Below are positions 27,106 to 37,900 of a stretch of 64,000 nucleotides of DNA, one piece after another; the stretch's first letter is position 1, and each line of letters opens with the position of its first letter. Both the position numbers and the translations under genes were made by a program. Where the stretch lies: NCBI GenBank assembly GCA_013397795.1, contig VZTJ01004191.1:597880-661879 (forward strand), read 5' to 3'. Below the pieces are notes generated by a model. That model searched no databases, had not been told where the DNA came from, and saw only the letters and a program-made list of their open reading frames with translations. This DNA is from Orthonyx spaldingii (Eukaryota; Chordata; Aves; Passeriformes; Orthonychidae).

Positions 27106-27829
27106 TCCTTTTTTCTTGAAGAGTTTCTCAAATAGAACATGAAATGACTTCACATGGGGTTCAAATATTATTATATCCTTGTCTAGCTAAAAATAATTTT
27201 TTTGGGCATTCCCTTGAAATAGCAGTAATTTTTTCCTCAAAAATTGCTCTAAATTGTGCTCAGCAGATTCAAGCCTAGTATTTGGTCTCATACAATAGGT
27301 TTGAAATGTTTTTCCTTCTTGTACATGAAACACCAATCTGAGGGAGGGTTATAGTGCTTAACTTTTCTGATATAAATACAAATAGCTATGACCTGCTCTC
27401 ATCTCTCCATTTTGTGTGTTTGTTGGGGTTTTTTTTCATATTTTCTTTCTCCTTAGGTCTGATTTGTGACAGTCACTTTTTTAATAGGGAATAAGCCTTG
27501 GTTTTTTGCATAAGCACTTCTTGCTGCCAGGCTGCACACATCCTAACTCTTCCTTTTTCTAAAGATTAGGTTAGGTTCCAAGAAGTCCTCTGCTTTTTAT
27601 GTTTTCTCTCATTAGCAAGTGTACTAGCGATGGTTGCAAACTGTTCTTAGAAAGTATCAAAAATGATGCCAAGCAGCATGGACCAAAAAAATGTACTGTA
27701 TTCAGAGACATACTTATTTTATTTATAGGTTTTTCTGTGGTATTAATTGTTGTAGGAACATGCATGAATACCTTGTAAATACTAATAGATTTGTCCTCAG
27801 AAAGTCCTGTAAGGAAAAGAAGTATAATC

Positions 27830-27935
27830 TTCATTGTTTTATAGATTATGAACTAGGGCAAACATCTTAAGTAACTTCTCAGTCTTCACACAAGGTGTCT
27901 TGATGTCTGCACCGTAGGCAGGAATAGAATCCTTA
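27830..27935 (+). repeat. Possible MIR-like ancient SINE remnant
   Basis: TTTTATAGATTATGAACTAG, then CATCTTAAGTAACTTCTCAG and GGCAGGAATAGAATCC, follow the order of the MIR core (TTTTACAGATGAGGAAACTGAG, GGTTAAGTGACTTGCCC, GGCAGAGCCGGGATTC) with many differences. This could be chance in AT-rich sequence. Confidence 0.35.
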
Positions 27936-28881
27936 CCCTTCTGCATCCCTGCTTTTATTTCAAATAGTCTGTGTAGTTGTGGTTTCTCTTACAGAAACAC
28001 AGCAATTACTAAACTTGGGCATCTGCAATATGATATCTCAATGGATTCTTTTGTCTGCCAGACCTCCTGAAGATAGCTATAGAAGTAGGTTTTGATGTTT
28101 CTGTATAGCTTATGGTTCTTCAGCAGTTAATTCTTTGTCTGATTGAGAAGAATCCCGGGAAGCAGAGAGAAATTCTGGTTAGAAATCAGGACAGAAATGC
28201 AATTCCCAGTGTGCATGGTAGGTTCCACGGAGCTCTCTCCAGGAGCTGAGTGTTCAGCATGGAAGACACAAGCACAGTGTCAGCTGTGAATTGAATAGCA
28301 AAGTCCTGGCTATGTGCACAACCTTGAAGGTGTGCTTGGGGCAGGCAGCCTGATTTTCCAGCCTGGATAATGGAAATAAACTTTTTATTTGTCGGTTCTC
28401 AGATGCTACTTTGCATCTCTTGACAGAGTGACTAAGTCACATGGAAACCCCTGTGGGAAAGGAGAGGTGGCACTTTCCCCAGAGCAGCTGAACTTGCTCC
28501 AGGAGTGGTATTGATTTGCCAGCTCTGGTAGGTGGAGCAAAGCAGCAATTCCAGCCGGGCATCTGGGAGCCTGCAGCTAAAGGAGAAACTTCTGAGACAA
28601 ACCGGGAGCTGATGAGGCGCAGCCCTTCAGATGCCTGTTATGAAATAGACCTTGGGTTCTCAAATCAGTATAAAAGTTCATGTTTTAAGTCACACAGTTT
28701 TGTTTCTTCTAAGGTTTGAGGTTAAGATCTAAAACCAAGTGCCTGTCTGGAGTGCTCGTTTAAAATCTGTTAGCTTATTTTAAGAGAGAAGAAGTTCAGC
28801 TCTGGCATGTAGGTTTAATTCCTCACTGGGTGGTAGCAATCTGCAATCTGACTGAGATGACAAAACTAACATTCGTATATA

Positions 28882-28957
28882 CATAGAATCACAGAATCAT
28901 TTAGGTTGGAAAAGACCTCCAAGATCATTGAGTTTATCCTTTAGATCACTGAGTCCA
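28882..28957 (-). mobile_element. CR1 3' tail fragment, antisense
   Basis: A 76-bp stretch beginning ATAGAATCACAGAATCATTT and continuing GGTTGGAAAAGACCTCCAAG is the reverse-complement 3' terminus of an avian CR1 subfamily. It is followed by a partial echo (two GATCATTGAGT / GATCACTGAGT segments about 25 bp apart) and then unique sequence. It is severely 5'-truncated. Confidence 0.82.
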
Positions 28958-28983
28958 GCTTTTAAATGTATGTATATCACATA

Positions 28984-29003
28984 ATATCATATCATATCAT
29001 ATT
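28984..29003. repeat. Short (ATATC)n microsatellite
   Basis: Nearly four units of ATATC lie just downstream of the CR1 tail at 28882-28957. It is another pentanucleotide motif, unrelated in sequence to the large array. Confidence 0.85.
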
Positions 29004-31255
29004 ATTCAAACATCTTTCAGTAAATGTTCCCGTGTTCTATGTTTTTGGGCTTTTTTCAAAACAAACCCAAACCCATTAGAAATCAAAATCTACCTGTTCC
29101 TACCCTGCTGTTCGAATGCACACACTCAGACTTGGGATTGTGGCCATATCTGACTATCAACGTGAAGTGGGAAGAGAGTTGCAAATGTATCAGAAATCAT
29201 TCCTGAAGCTGCCAGATGTATCTTGTCCAGAAGTGTCATGTAACTCAGGATTGCATAATCATTGGTATGATTAAAGAAACCAGTGTCTTCCTTTTAATTT
29301 AGCTGAATTTTTCTTCTTCTCCTGACAGCTGTGCACAATTGTTGCTTGCTTAAACTCCAAGGAAATGCTGCTATTACTGATGTTTATTTTTCCTTAGGTT
29401 TCCCAACAGTTCAAATAGATTTTTTTTAAAATGTGAATATTTTTAGTATAAAACTAAACAGCTTTTGGAAAGTTGTTTCTAGTTTCATAAAAACAAATAT
29501 TTTAAAGAGGAACTGAAAAATGGTCAATTTGCTTGGCCATCTTTCAGTTTTCCTTGCCTTTCTTTCCTAGTTCCACAAGACTATTAGGTGAGTGAAGTGT
29601 TGTCCTTCTCTAGCACATTAACAGGGCCTCTAATAAATTATCAGTCATAAAATCTCTTCCAGTTTTTCCTAATTAGTAATCCCAAGCTCCTTGGCAGATG
29701 GAGGAAAGTTGAATACATCCAATAGCCTTCTTTTCATACCTCTTCTTTTTTATTAAAACAAATGTAAAATTACGGTATTTTTGTCACGAAGGTTAATCAT
29801 CTAAATCTTGAAGTTCTTAGTCAAGTCCAGACTTTTACTTGAACAGAATTTTGGGACTTGGCAGGTGGTTTATACCTTAAGAGAAGCAGGTTGGATTCCC
29901 AAATCAGGTGTCAGTGGTTGAGTAGCAAGGAACTGTTCTAACTGTGAAGGGTCCAGGCCACAAGCTGGGAATGGGAATGTATATAATATATATTTACAGA
30001 CAAGATGAGAACTGTTGAAATGCAAGGTTTAACAACAGATGTTTCTGTATGTTTTAAACCCTCGTGAGTTCTGCATTTCTGCAAAAGATGACAGACAAAA
30101 AATGCGAAAGGTGACAGGCAGTGGTCAGGTCCTTGGAGTGTAGTAAGAACCTTGAGATGAGGGGAGCCTCTGGTATTTAGCTCCGGAACCTTCCTAAGAA
30201 AAGCTGCAGTGAGTGCATCCACACAAATCCATACTGCAAATTGCACAGCAGAATGCCTTTCAGTAACAAATGTGTTCTTGCAGAATGAAAAAACTTGAAA
30301 GCCTTTTTTGACGTTCCTTGGTTTTCAGATGCAAGCCTAAGTGACAAAGAAAGTTGTTTTCTGATGTATTTCTTCAGTGAACTGCTTTTTACCATATTAG
30401 TGGTTTCAGATATTTTCTCAGCCTTGTTTGGTCTGTACATTAGATTCATAAGAACAGCTGTGATTCATCACAGCAATTTGAAGTATCCAGTCTTCATGGT
30501 ACAGTAGCATGAATGAGATTTTAGAATATGTACTACTGTTGTACAGTGTGTGCTGACTGATGACTAGGTGCTGAGAAAATATGAATAGCTAGGATGTAAA
30601 TGTTCTGGAGACAGTTCTGTATTAGATGTTTACATGGAACTGCTGTATATATGTGTTTACTTTTGTTCCTTGGTTGCCTGTATCTTGTGAAAGCCTCTAT
30701 GGTGCCAAGTGGCAGCAGGCAGTCAGAGAACTAAACTAAATCTCTCCTTCAAGATGGGATTATAATATCTTAGTTCTGATGATTTTCCAAAATTCAATAA
30801 AAATCTGGAATTCTCTTTGTGATTAATGGAAAGGTCTTTGATATGCAGCCCTTTCTGAACCTAGGATCTGAACATCCTGCTTTCCTTATCTTGCTTTTTC
30901 TCTTTCTGTATAAAGTTTCCTCCTTTAGAAGTACTCTAGTGTTTGGTCACCCCTCATTAATCTTTTGAATTCAAATGGGATATAACTTTCTTTACATGTT
31001 AATTTGCCATATGTTTGCTTTCTTAAACCAATGTGATCTGAGAAGTACCAAAACAAGTGAGAGTATAAATCAGCATAGACCAAAGTTTTTTGTTAGGTAT
31101 GGGGAAATAATCAAAAGTGTAGAATAAATCTTGGTTGCTGTCAGCTATGAAGTTAGATTCTCACCCTGTCATAATAAATTAGGAAACTGGGAGCTGTGTG
31201 ACAGCAGCATCAATCTCAGTCTCTTGTTTCTGCAAGTCTTGTTGTCTGAGCCTTC

Positions 31256-31271
31256 TTTTTTTTTTTTTTTT
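31256..31271. repeat. Homopolymer T16
   Basis: A run of 16 T in otherwise unique intron. The open frame spanning it is chance. Confidence 0.95.
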
Positions 31272-32400
31272 CCAAATACTTACTCCCTGGAGGAGGTAAT
31301 CAATCACAGCAAAGATTTCTCCACATGGAACACTCAGGAAAGTAAAGAAGAAGCAGCTTAGAGTGTGAAGTTACTATGTGTAAGTTAAACCCCATATGGA
31401 TGCTCTTAGTTGGTCTGATATGCCTGTAGATAATGTCTTGGTTCAACAAGCTCAGAGATACTGCATCCTTACTGCTTTACCTGATTCATGTTAGTTTTCT
31501 ATCTTAACTTTCTCATAATAGCAAACTCCTGTACCAGTGTGGCCTATATTGATATATACCTTAAGGGAAAAACTCTAAAATACATTGAAATTATCAAAGC
31601 TTTGGGAGCTGCATCATGTTTAGCGCTTACATAAACCAAGGGAGAACGTGTGTTCACCTGAGAGTGCAGAATTTCAGCCTGTGATGGGTGTGTCAGGTGT
31701 GTATGGCATTCAAGCCTTCCCTAATGGAATGGTGTCTTTTTCACTCCTATAAATTACATAGATCCAGTTGAAACTCTGAATTCGTATGGATTACAAAAAG
31801 ACATCAGACAAAGAAGTCATCTGATCCCTGATTTCAGAGTCACTGTCGAGCTATGCTTAGAATGCAGTCAGTTCTTGGCAGTGTTGATTTATGATAAACA
31901 ATATGATTTATACAGTCAAGAAACAGCCATCACAAAGAATATCTGCTACATAGTTGCTTACTGTATTAGAAAATGAAACCTAACTCTTTTCCTGTATGAA
32001 TGAGTCCTAGGTGAAAGGTTGGTAGTGAATTTCCTTGTTAAGTAGATTTCAGGGTCTCAGCTTTCCACAGTGCTCTGCCTTTGCTCTCTAATACCCTCCA
32101 TGAATTTCTGCATCTTTACATTATTCTCTTGACTTCAATGTACAATATGCAAGCTTGAAAATATGGATCAAACTACAAGACCAAGGTAGAGGCTTGTTTT
32201 TACTGCTTTCATTACCTTCTGCAGACTTTAATCCAGTTCCTTTTCAATCATCTCAAAATATTCCCTCTGTACACGTTCCTTACTGGAGTTGGCTCAGAGC
32301 ATAAGATGTAGTTTTGCATAGAAGAGGAGCAGGAAGGGACATGGAGTAGTGATGGCATCATGTTTTAATATGACTTTTTGATGACTGTAGCTAACATCAA

Positions 32401-32415
32401 AATAATAATAATAAT
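32401..32415. repeat. Short (AAT)n microsatellite
   Basis: Five AAT units about 135 bp upstream of the CR1 cluster. Confidence 0.85.
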
Positions 32416-32550
32416 AGTTACTGATTGAAAAGTCACTGGATGTACTTTACAAGTATGATTGTTTAGAGAATTTGGAACATTGGGGATTAAAGCAAAATTT
32501 ATGATTAATAGGCCTTATGAGAGATGGAAATAAATTATTAGAAACAATTC

Positions 32551-32678
32551 ACTCAAGTATTCAAAAAGGGCAAGAAGGATGAGCCAGGAAACTACAGGTC
32601 AGTCAGCCTGACCATCCCTGGAAAGGTGATGGAACAGCTCATCCTGGTTCTTGTCTATGAGCATGTGGAGGAAAAGAA
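32551..32678 (+). mobile_element. CR1 non-LTR retrotransposon, reverse transcriptase fragment (sense)
   Basis: A plus-strand frame reads VFKKGKKDEPGNYRSVSLT and continues IPGKVMEQLI, which is the conserved reverse-transcriptase segment of CR1 ORF2 (PxNYRPVSLTS ... GKVMEQ in the family). It covers only about 40 residues and stops abruptly where an antisense CR1 tail begins. The element is a dead fragment: the rest of the polymerase, the endonuclease and ORF1 are missing. CR1 is the dominant LINE of birds. Confidence 0.85.
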
Positions 32679-33245
32679 TCATAAAATCACAGAATGGTTT
32701 GGGTTGAAAGGGACCTTAAAGATCCTCCAGTTTCACCCCCTGCCATGGGCAGGGACACCTTCCACTATCCCAGGCTGCTCAGAGCCCCATCCAGCCTGGC
32801 CTTGGACACTGCCAGGGATGGGGCAGCCACAGCTTCTCTGGGCAACCTCTGCCAGGGCCTCACCACCCTCACAGGGAGCCATTTCTTCCTCATGTCAAAT
32901 CTAAATCTACCCTCCTTCGTCTTAAAGCCATTTTCCCTTGTCCTATCACTACATGCACTTGTAAAAAGCCCCTCTTTGGCTTTCTTGTAGGCTCACTTCA
33001 GCTACTGAAAGGCCACAACAAAGTCTTCCTGGACTCTTCTCCAGGCAGAACACTCCCAATTCCCTCAGCCTTTCCTCCCAGCAGAGCTGCTCCATCCCTC
33101 TGATCCCCTTGGTGTCCCTGCTCTGGCCTGGCTCCAGCAGCTCCCTGTCCTTCCTGTGCTGGCCCCAGGGCTGGATGCAGCCCTGCAGGGGGGGCTCAGC
33201 AGAGGGGGCAGAGGGGCAGAATCCTCCCTCCCATTCTGCCCAGTA
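32679..33245 (-). mobile_element. CR1 LINE 3' region, antisense, 5'-truncated
   Basis: This is the reverse complement of a CR1 3' end. In plus orientation it begins with the reversed terminal octamer-like repeat (ATAAAATCACAGAATGG) and then shows the hallmarks AAAGGGACCTTAAAGATC, CCATGGGCAGGGACACCTTCC and CTTGTCCTATCACTACATG. It is about 560 bp, so 5'-truncated as most CR1 copies are. It abuts a sense CR1 polymerase fragment on its left and a sense CR1 3' end on its right. The right boundary is approximate. Open frames here are repeat-derived. Confidence 0.93.
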
Positions 33246-33260
33246 CAGGAGGTTCTGGGT

Positions 33261-33286
33261 CTTCATCATCTGTATAGATGATGAAG
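33261..33286. repeat. Perfect inverted repeat at CR1 junction, 11-bp arms
   Basis: CTTCATCATCT, a GTAT loop, and the exact reverse complement lie between the antisense CR1 and the resumption of sense CR1 sequence. Confidence 0.95.
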
Positions 33287-33657
33287 GATCTGGAACATCT
33301 CTCCTGTGAGGAAACAAATGGGTTCTGTGATTCTGTAAAAGACTGAGGGAGCAAGGCTTGGTCAGCCTGGGGAAGAGATGACTGAGAGAGGATCTTATAA
33401 ATGCATACTAATATCTTTGGGGACAAGGGGCACAAACTGAAACACAGGAAGTCTCCTGAATAGAAGGAAAAGCTTCTTTACTGTGAGGGTGACAGAGCAC
33501 TGGAATTGGCTTCACAGAGAGGCTGTGAAGTCTCCTCTGGAGAGATTCAAAATCCACCTGAACACAACCTGCACCAGGTGACCCTGCTTCAGCAGGGGTA
33601 TTGGGCTAGATGATCTCCAGGGGTTCCTGCCAACCCTATCTGTTCTGTGTTTCTGTA
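33286..33657 (+). mobile_element. CR1 LINE 3' end, sense
   Basis: Recognisable sense CR1 3' sequence includes the GTCAGCCTGGGGAAGAGATG segment, the CACAAACTGAAACACAGGAAG segment, the CTTTACTGTGAGGGTGACAG segment and the terminal TAGATGATCTCCAGGGGTTC. It ends in a degenerate ATTCTGTG-type tail (TGTTCTGTGTTTCTGT). About 25 bp of extra sequence, including another TTCTGTGATTCTGT, interrupts its 5' part near 33313-33340. It may be the 3' remainder of the same insertion as the polymerase fragment at 32551, with an internal deletion, or a separate copy. Confidence 0.9.
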
Positions 33658-34554
33658 ATTAAAATATACTTTGTTAAATAAATAAGACTACATATTGTGC
33701 CATAGGATGGAGCAGAAATGTTTGAAAAAGTTGAGAAACTTTATTTAATCATTTGTGTTGTTTTGAAGGCATAATTAAGAAACTGCTTCTGAAATTACTC
33801 AGAAACTCCATAAAAATTATGAGTACGACAGCAGTGAAAGGGTTCTGGACCTGACGAAGGATTTAGGGGAATTGGATTTTTGCTGTGTGACCAATCATGA
33901 AGGGCTTGTTAGATAAGATGGTCCCAGTGCATCAAAACTTCTTTGTGCACAGCAGGTAAGAGTCACGATACCTGCTGCTTGTGCAACTGCAGTGCTTTCT
34001 GTAATAGGCCTGAGAATGTCTATATGATACCAAGTGTTATTCAGTACTTACAAAAAACTCCGAAACTGCCTGTATGAACTCCCCAAACTCCCTGTATGTC
34101 AGGGAAGCCTGAGAGACTGGATTTTTACTCACTTTAAACATAACTTGAAGAATTCCTCCAAACTATAAAACCTGAGTGGACCACAGGCTCAGGCTGTTAA
34201 TGACTGCACAGTGAAAGAATGTGAATACTCATTCTTGTGCTCTGAAATGACATGAATACCCCAGGCATGGACTGAGTTTTGCTTTGAGTAGATTCCAGCA
34301 AGTGTCCACTTCGTCATTTCACACAGGCTACATGTCTGAGTGGGACCTCAGGGCTTTCAAGCTGCAGAATTTGTCAGTAGATGGTTAGTCCATTGGCCTT
34401 AACATGTGAATAGTTTTCCCTCTGACTTAAGATTCTGTACAACCAACACTTGATATCTTGGAGTAAAAGGTAAGAAGGCTTTCAGTGGAATTAGTTGCCC
34501 CTAGAAAGCTCTGCATCATCCCTATAAATTTACAGATTAATTTACATGCAAGAA

Positions 34555-34990
34555 TCTTCTGGATTGGGTCCAGCAGAGGGCTGTGGAGACAATGAGGGCA
34601 CCAGAACATCTCTTGTATGAGGAGAGGCTGAGGGAGTTGGGCCTGTTTAGCCTGGAGAAGAGACGACCAAGAGAGGATCTTCTCAATGTCGGTCAGTGTC
34701 TGCATGGAGGGTGTCCCGACAAGAAGTGGGAGCCAGGTTCTTCTCAAAGGTGCCAGACAGTAGGAGGAGAGGCAACGGGCAGAAACTGGAACACAGGAAG
34801 TATTCCATGAGGAACATGAGGAGAAACTTTTTTACTGTGCAGGCAACTGAGTACTGGAAGCCCAGAGGGGGTGTGGAGTCTCCTTCCTTGGAGATCCTCA
34901 TAAGCCATGTGGACACAATCCTGAGTAATATGCTCTAGGATGACCCTGTGTGAGCAGAGAGGTTGGATGATCTCCAGTGTACTCTTAAGT
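34555..34990 (+). mobile_element. CR1 LINE 3' end, sense, truncated and diverged
   Basis: About 430 bp match the CR1 3' terminal region, from the GGATTGGGTCCAGCAGAGG segment, through GAGGCTGAGGGAGTTGGGCC, to the end motif GTTGGATGATCTCCAG. Compared with the remembered CR1 consensus it has many substitutions, and it lacks a clean terminal ATTCTGTG repeat, consistent with an older insertion. The boundaries are approximate. Confidence 0.88.
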
Positions 34991-37900
34991 AATAATTCTT
35001 AGATTTTTTTCTTCAAAAATGCACACTGTTATATAGCTGTTAGAGAGATCCATTTATGTGTTCCCAAGTGCTGGTCAAAAGCATACAGAGCTCTGGTGAA
35101 TTTCATAGGGAAGGTGGAGTTAAGGTGGTTATTTGTTTTGATTTATTTTGGTTTCTTTGTTTGTGTTGCCTTTACACTACCAAGCCAGCTCCAGAATTAT
35201 TAAATTCATGTCTTCTCTACATAAATATTCCTGAAGTCAGGTTTTTTGACTGCTGTTACGTCTCATTGGTAATTTGCAGCTCAAGGCAATGCTGGTGTCT
35301 TTTAGTAAGAGATGCATGTGGCTGATGTGTCCATCAGTTGAGTTGCTCAGCACTAACACAACTGACTGCAGCTTGCATGTTCTAATGGGGGGCTGCTGCT
35401 TAGCTGGTGCACAGGTGTCCAACTGTTTTCTTGAAACCAGGTAGTCAGAAACCCCAACCAGCCAGTCCAGCTTTGTACTGTGTGATACAGCACAACTGGA
35501 TTGAGTGGTAAGCTAGTGTTGTCATTTCATATTAAAAAAAATAAATTACTATTTGCTGTAAGGTCTTAAATATGTTTCAGGTGTTTCCATCCAGAGAAAT
35601 CAGAGGAAAATATTTGTTCTAAATACTGGGTTTTGTGTTACTCATGTGTAGGAGAGTGGAAATGCTGAACTCATTTCCCAGGTGGAATAAATGCCCATTT
35701 GCCCAAACATTTTGTGCCAAATGAAGCATTCATTCTCTGAAACTATTCAGAATCTGAGGCTGTGTTTATGAAACACTTTTCACCAATGAAGATACTTTCA
35801 GGAAATGTAATTGTTTTGATATGACCTGCAGGAACAATTTCAGCACTTACAAAACATTTTCAGTATTTTTCTGTCCTTCCCAAAAGTTGAATTAGTAGAT
35901 GTGTGTCTGACTAAGGAAATTTACCTGAATAAGCCAATATTTTTCAACTCCTGCTGTAGTTCTCATTTCACTAGGTTGAAAGTTACGCCTGAGACTCTCC
36001 CATTTCTTCCACTTTTCATGGACCTCAAGTATTATCCTTATAGAGAGTGAGAATGACTTCATAGCCTACAGGATGCTGCAGTGCTTAAGTTAAAATCACT
36101 CCTCTGAATCTAGAGAGGCCCCTGTTTGTGTTACTGATAGATAACAATGAAAATCTTTAATCTAGCCATTTTCTAGGCTTTTATTATCAGAGCTCAAGGA
36201 ACTAAGTGCTTCATGTGGTATAGACCTGGAAAATATTACCAACTTGGCATGAAAATACTGTTTCATACTAATAACAATAATTTAAAAAAAAGAAAAGGCA
36301 GTTTTGAGTTAACCCAAGTCTTGGCAGGGTCTATAAGTAAATTTAAAAGGAAGCAGGTTTAAGCAGTAATTATCCTGGAAGAAGTATAGTTCAGTTCAGC
36401 CTGCAGCAGTTAGTGGTGCCGAGGGGCAAGACAAAGTAAGGGACATCATCATAACAGACTAGATAATTTACTTAACTTATCTCAAATTTTTCCTTCAGTT
36501 GATCTGGGCTGCTGCTTGTTGGTATCAGTAGTTAGCTTCCCTCCACTAGTTTATGGAGTGTTGTTAATCCAGCATTTTCCACTTGGAGTGCCAACATATA
36601 GCTAGATGTCAGTGGGAACTGCAAACTTACACTAAAGGGGCTGTGGATGTCTGTGCCTCAGAGAAAGAGCTTCATGCCAAGCTGGAGGCTGCTGGCATTC
36701 CCTAGACAGTGGCACAGATAAAAAGCAGCACGATCAAATTCATACAAAATTGTTTTAAAGCCTGAATGAAAAGAGTGGATAACACTGACAAATAATTGAG
36801 TGGGAACTTTATTATGTTTAGGCACTGTTGTCAGGAGGCTGCCTGTGAAAGGATAGAAGCTACAACTAAGAAGTCACATTCAGCGACTTGGATATTTATT
36901 TTGGAAATGCGGAAAGCTGTGAAAAGGGTTTTGGTGTGTTCAGAGGACAGAGAGTGGTGCCCAGTTGTTTAAGAAAGGAATAATAAACAAGTGACATCAA
37001 GAGACTTGAACTTGATGCAATATCCACGCAGTATCCATTACCTTCAGCTCAGCAAATGGGCAGGCATCTCACACAGCAGAGCTGAACTGTGGAGTTACAT
37101 GCGTATTTCCAAGGCTGTACAGGGCAAAGAAGTCTTTTGCAGCTGCATTTACGCTGTTTGCATACTGTGAAACTTAAGGCATTCCACTGCGTGTCACAAA
37201 ATAGCTACAGAAAAGGTCTGGAGCATCCTTTTCACGTCCTGCGCATCTACGGTTGTGCAGGCAAACAAGAAAGCCCAGTCAGTGGGTGCTGAGGGGATAG
37301 GTGATTGTAGCCCATTACAAGATGGAATTGTCCAGGACAGATCATGGCCATCACTTTAGGTGTTGTAGTATCCCTGTACATATGAAACGAGTGGTTCTAG
37401 GGATCAATTAATTAATCATTTTAGAATTATTTTAGTATTCATCACCCAAGTGCATTCTTGTAATTGTTTCTTTACGTTTCCCTTCCGTAAAACATGCTGT
37501 ATTTTTCAGGGAAAGTAGTTTTTCACACTTTTTTTTTTGTTTCGTTGGGGTTTTTTGTGTCTCTTTCAGTGAACATTGACTACTGTAGGATCCATTTTCT
37601 GCAGGTGGATCTTTTCTCAGCAAAGGCTGTAAGTGAATATTTCTTCAACTGTGGGAGTGAATGAAGCATTGAATTCAAGGCTGTGGTGCTCTTTGTTTTC
37701 TTCACCAGATTTTTCAGTTTCTGAAATAAAGGGACAAAAGGTAAAATCTAGTCTCATGTGCAAATAGTAGGAAATTTGGGGGCAGCTTTTAAATTTTTGG
37801 TGGAGTCTGATTTCAGATCTGCTGCAGACACAAATGCTACGTACACAGGCAGCAATGTCTCTTGCTTCTAATTTTTCTCCCTGCCTGCTCATATGAAGTC

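Noticed and set aside
26551..27153. Long open frames (176-200 codons) on both strands encoding monotonous pentapeptide-like repeats
   Set aside because: They are translations of the pentanucleotide microsatellite, whose units cannot form stop codons in these frames. There is no real protein signal.
32949..33435. Open frames of 66-122 codons on both strands
   Set aside because: They translate CR1 3' noncoding sequence in the wrong sense or across junctions, and do not include the CR1 polymerase.
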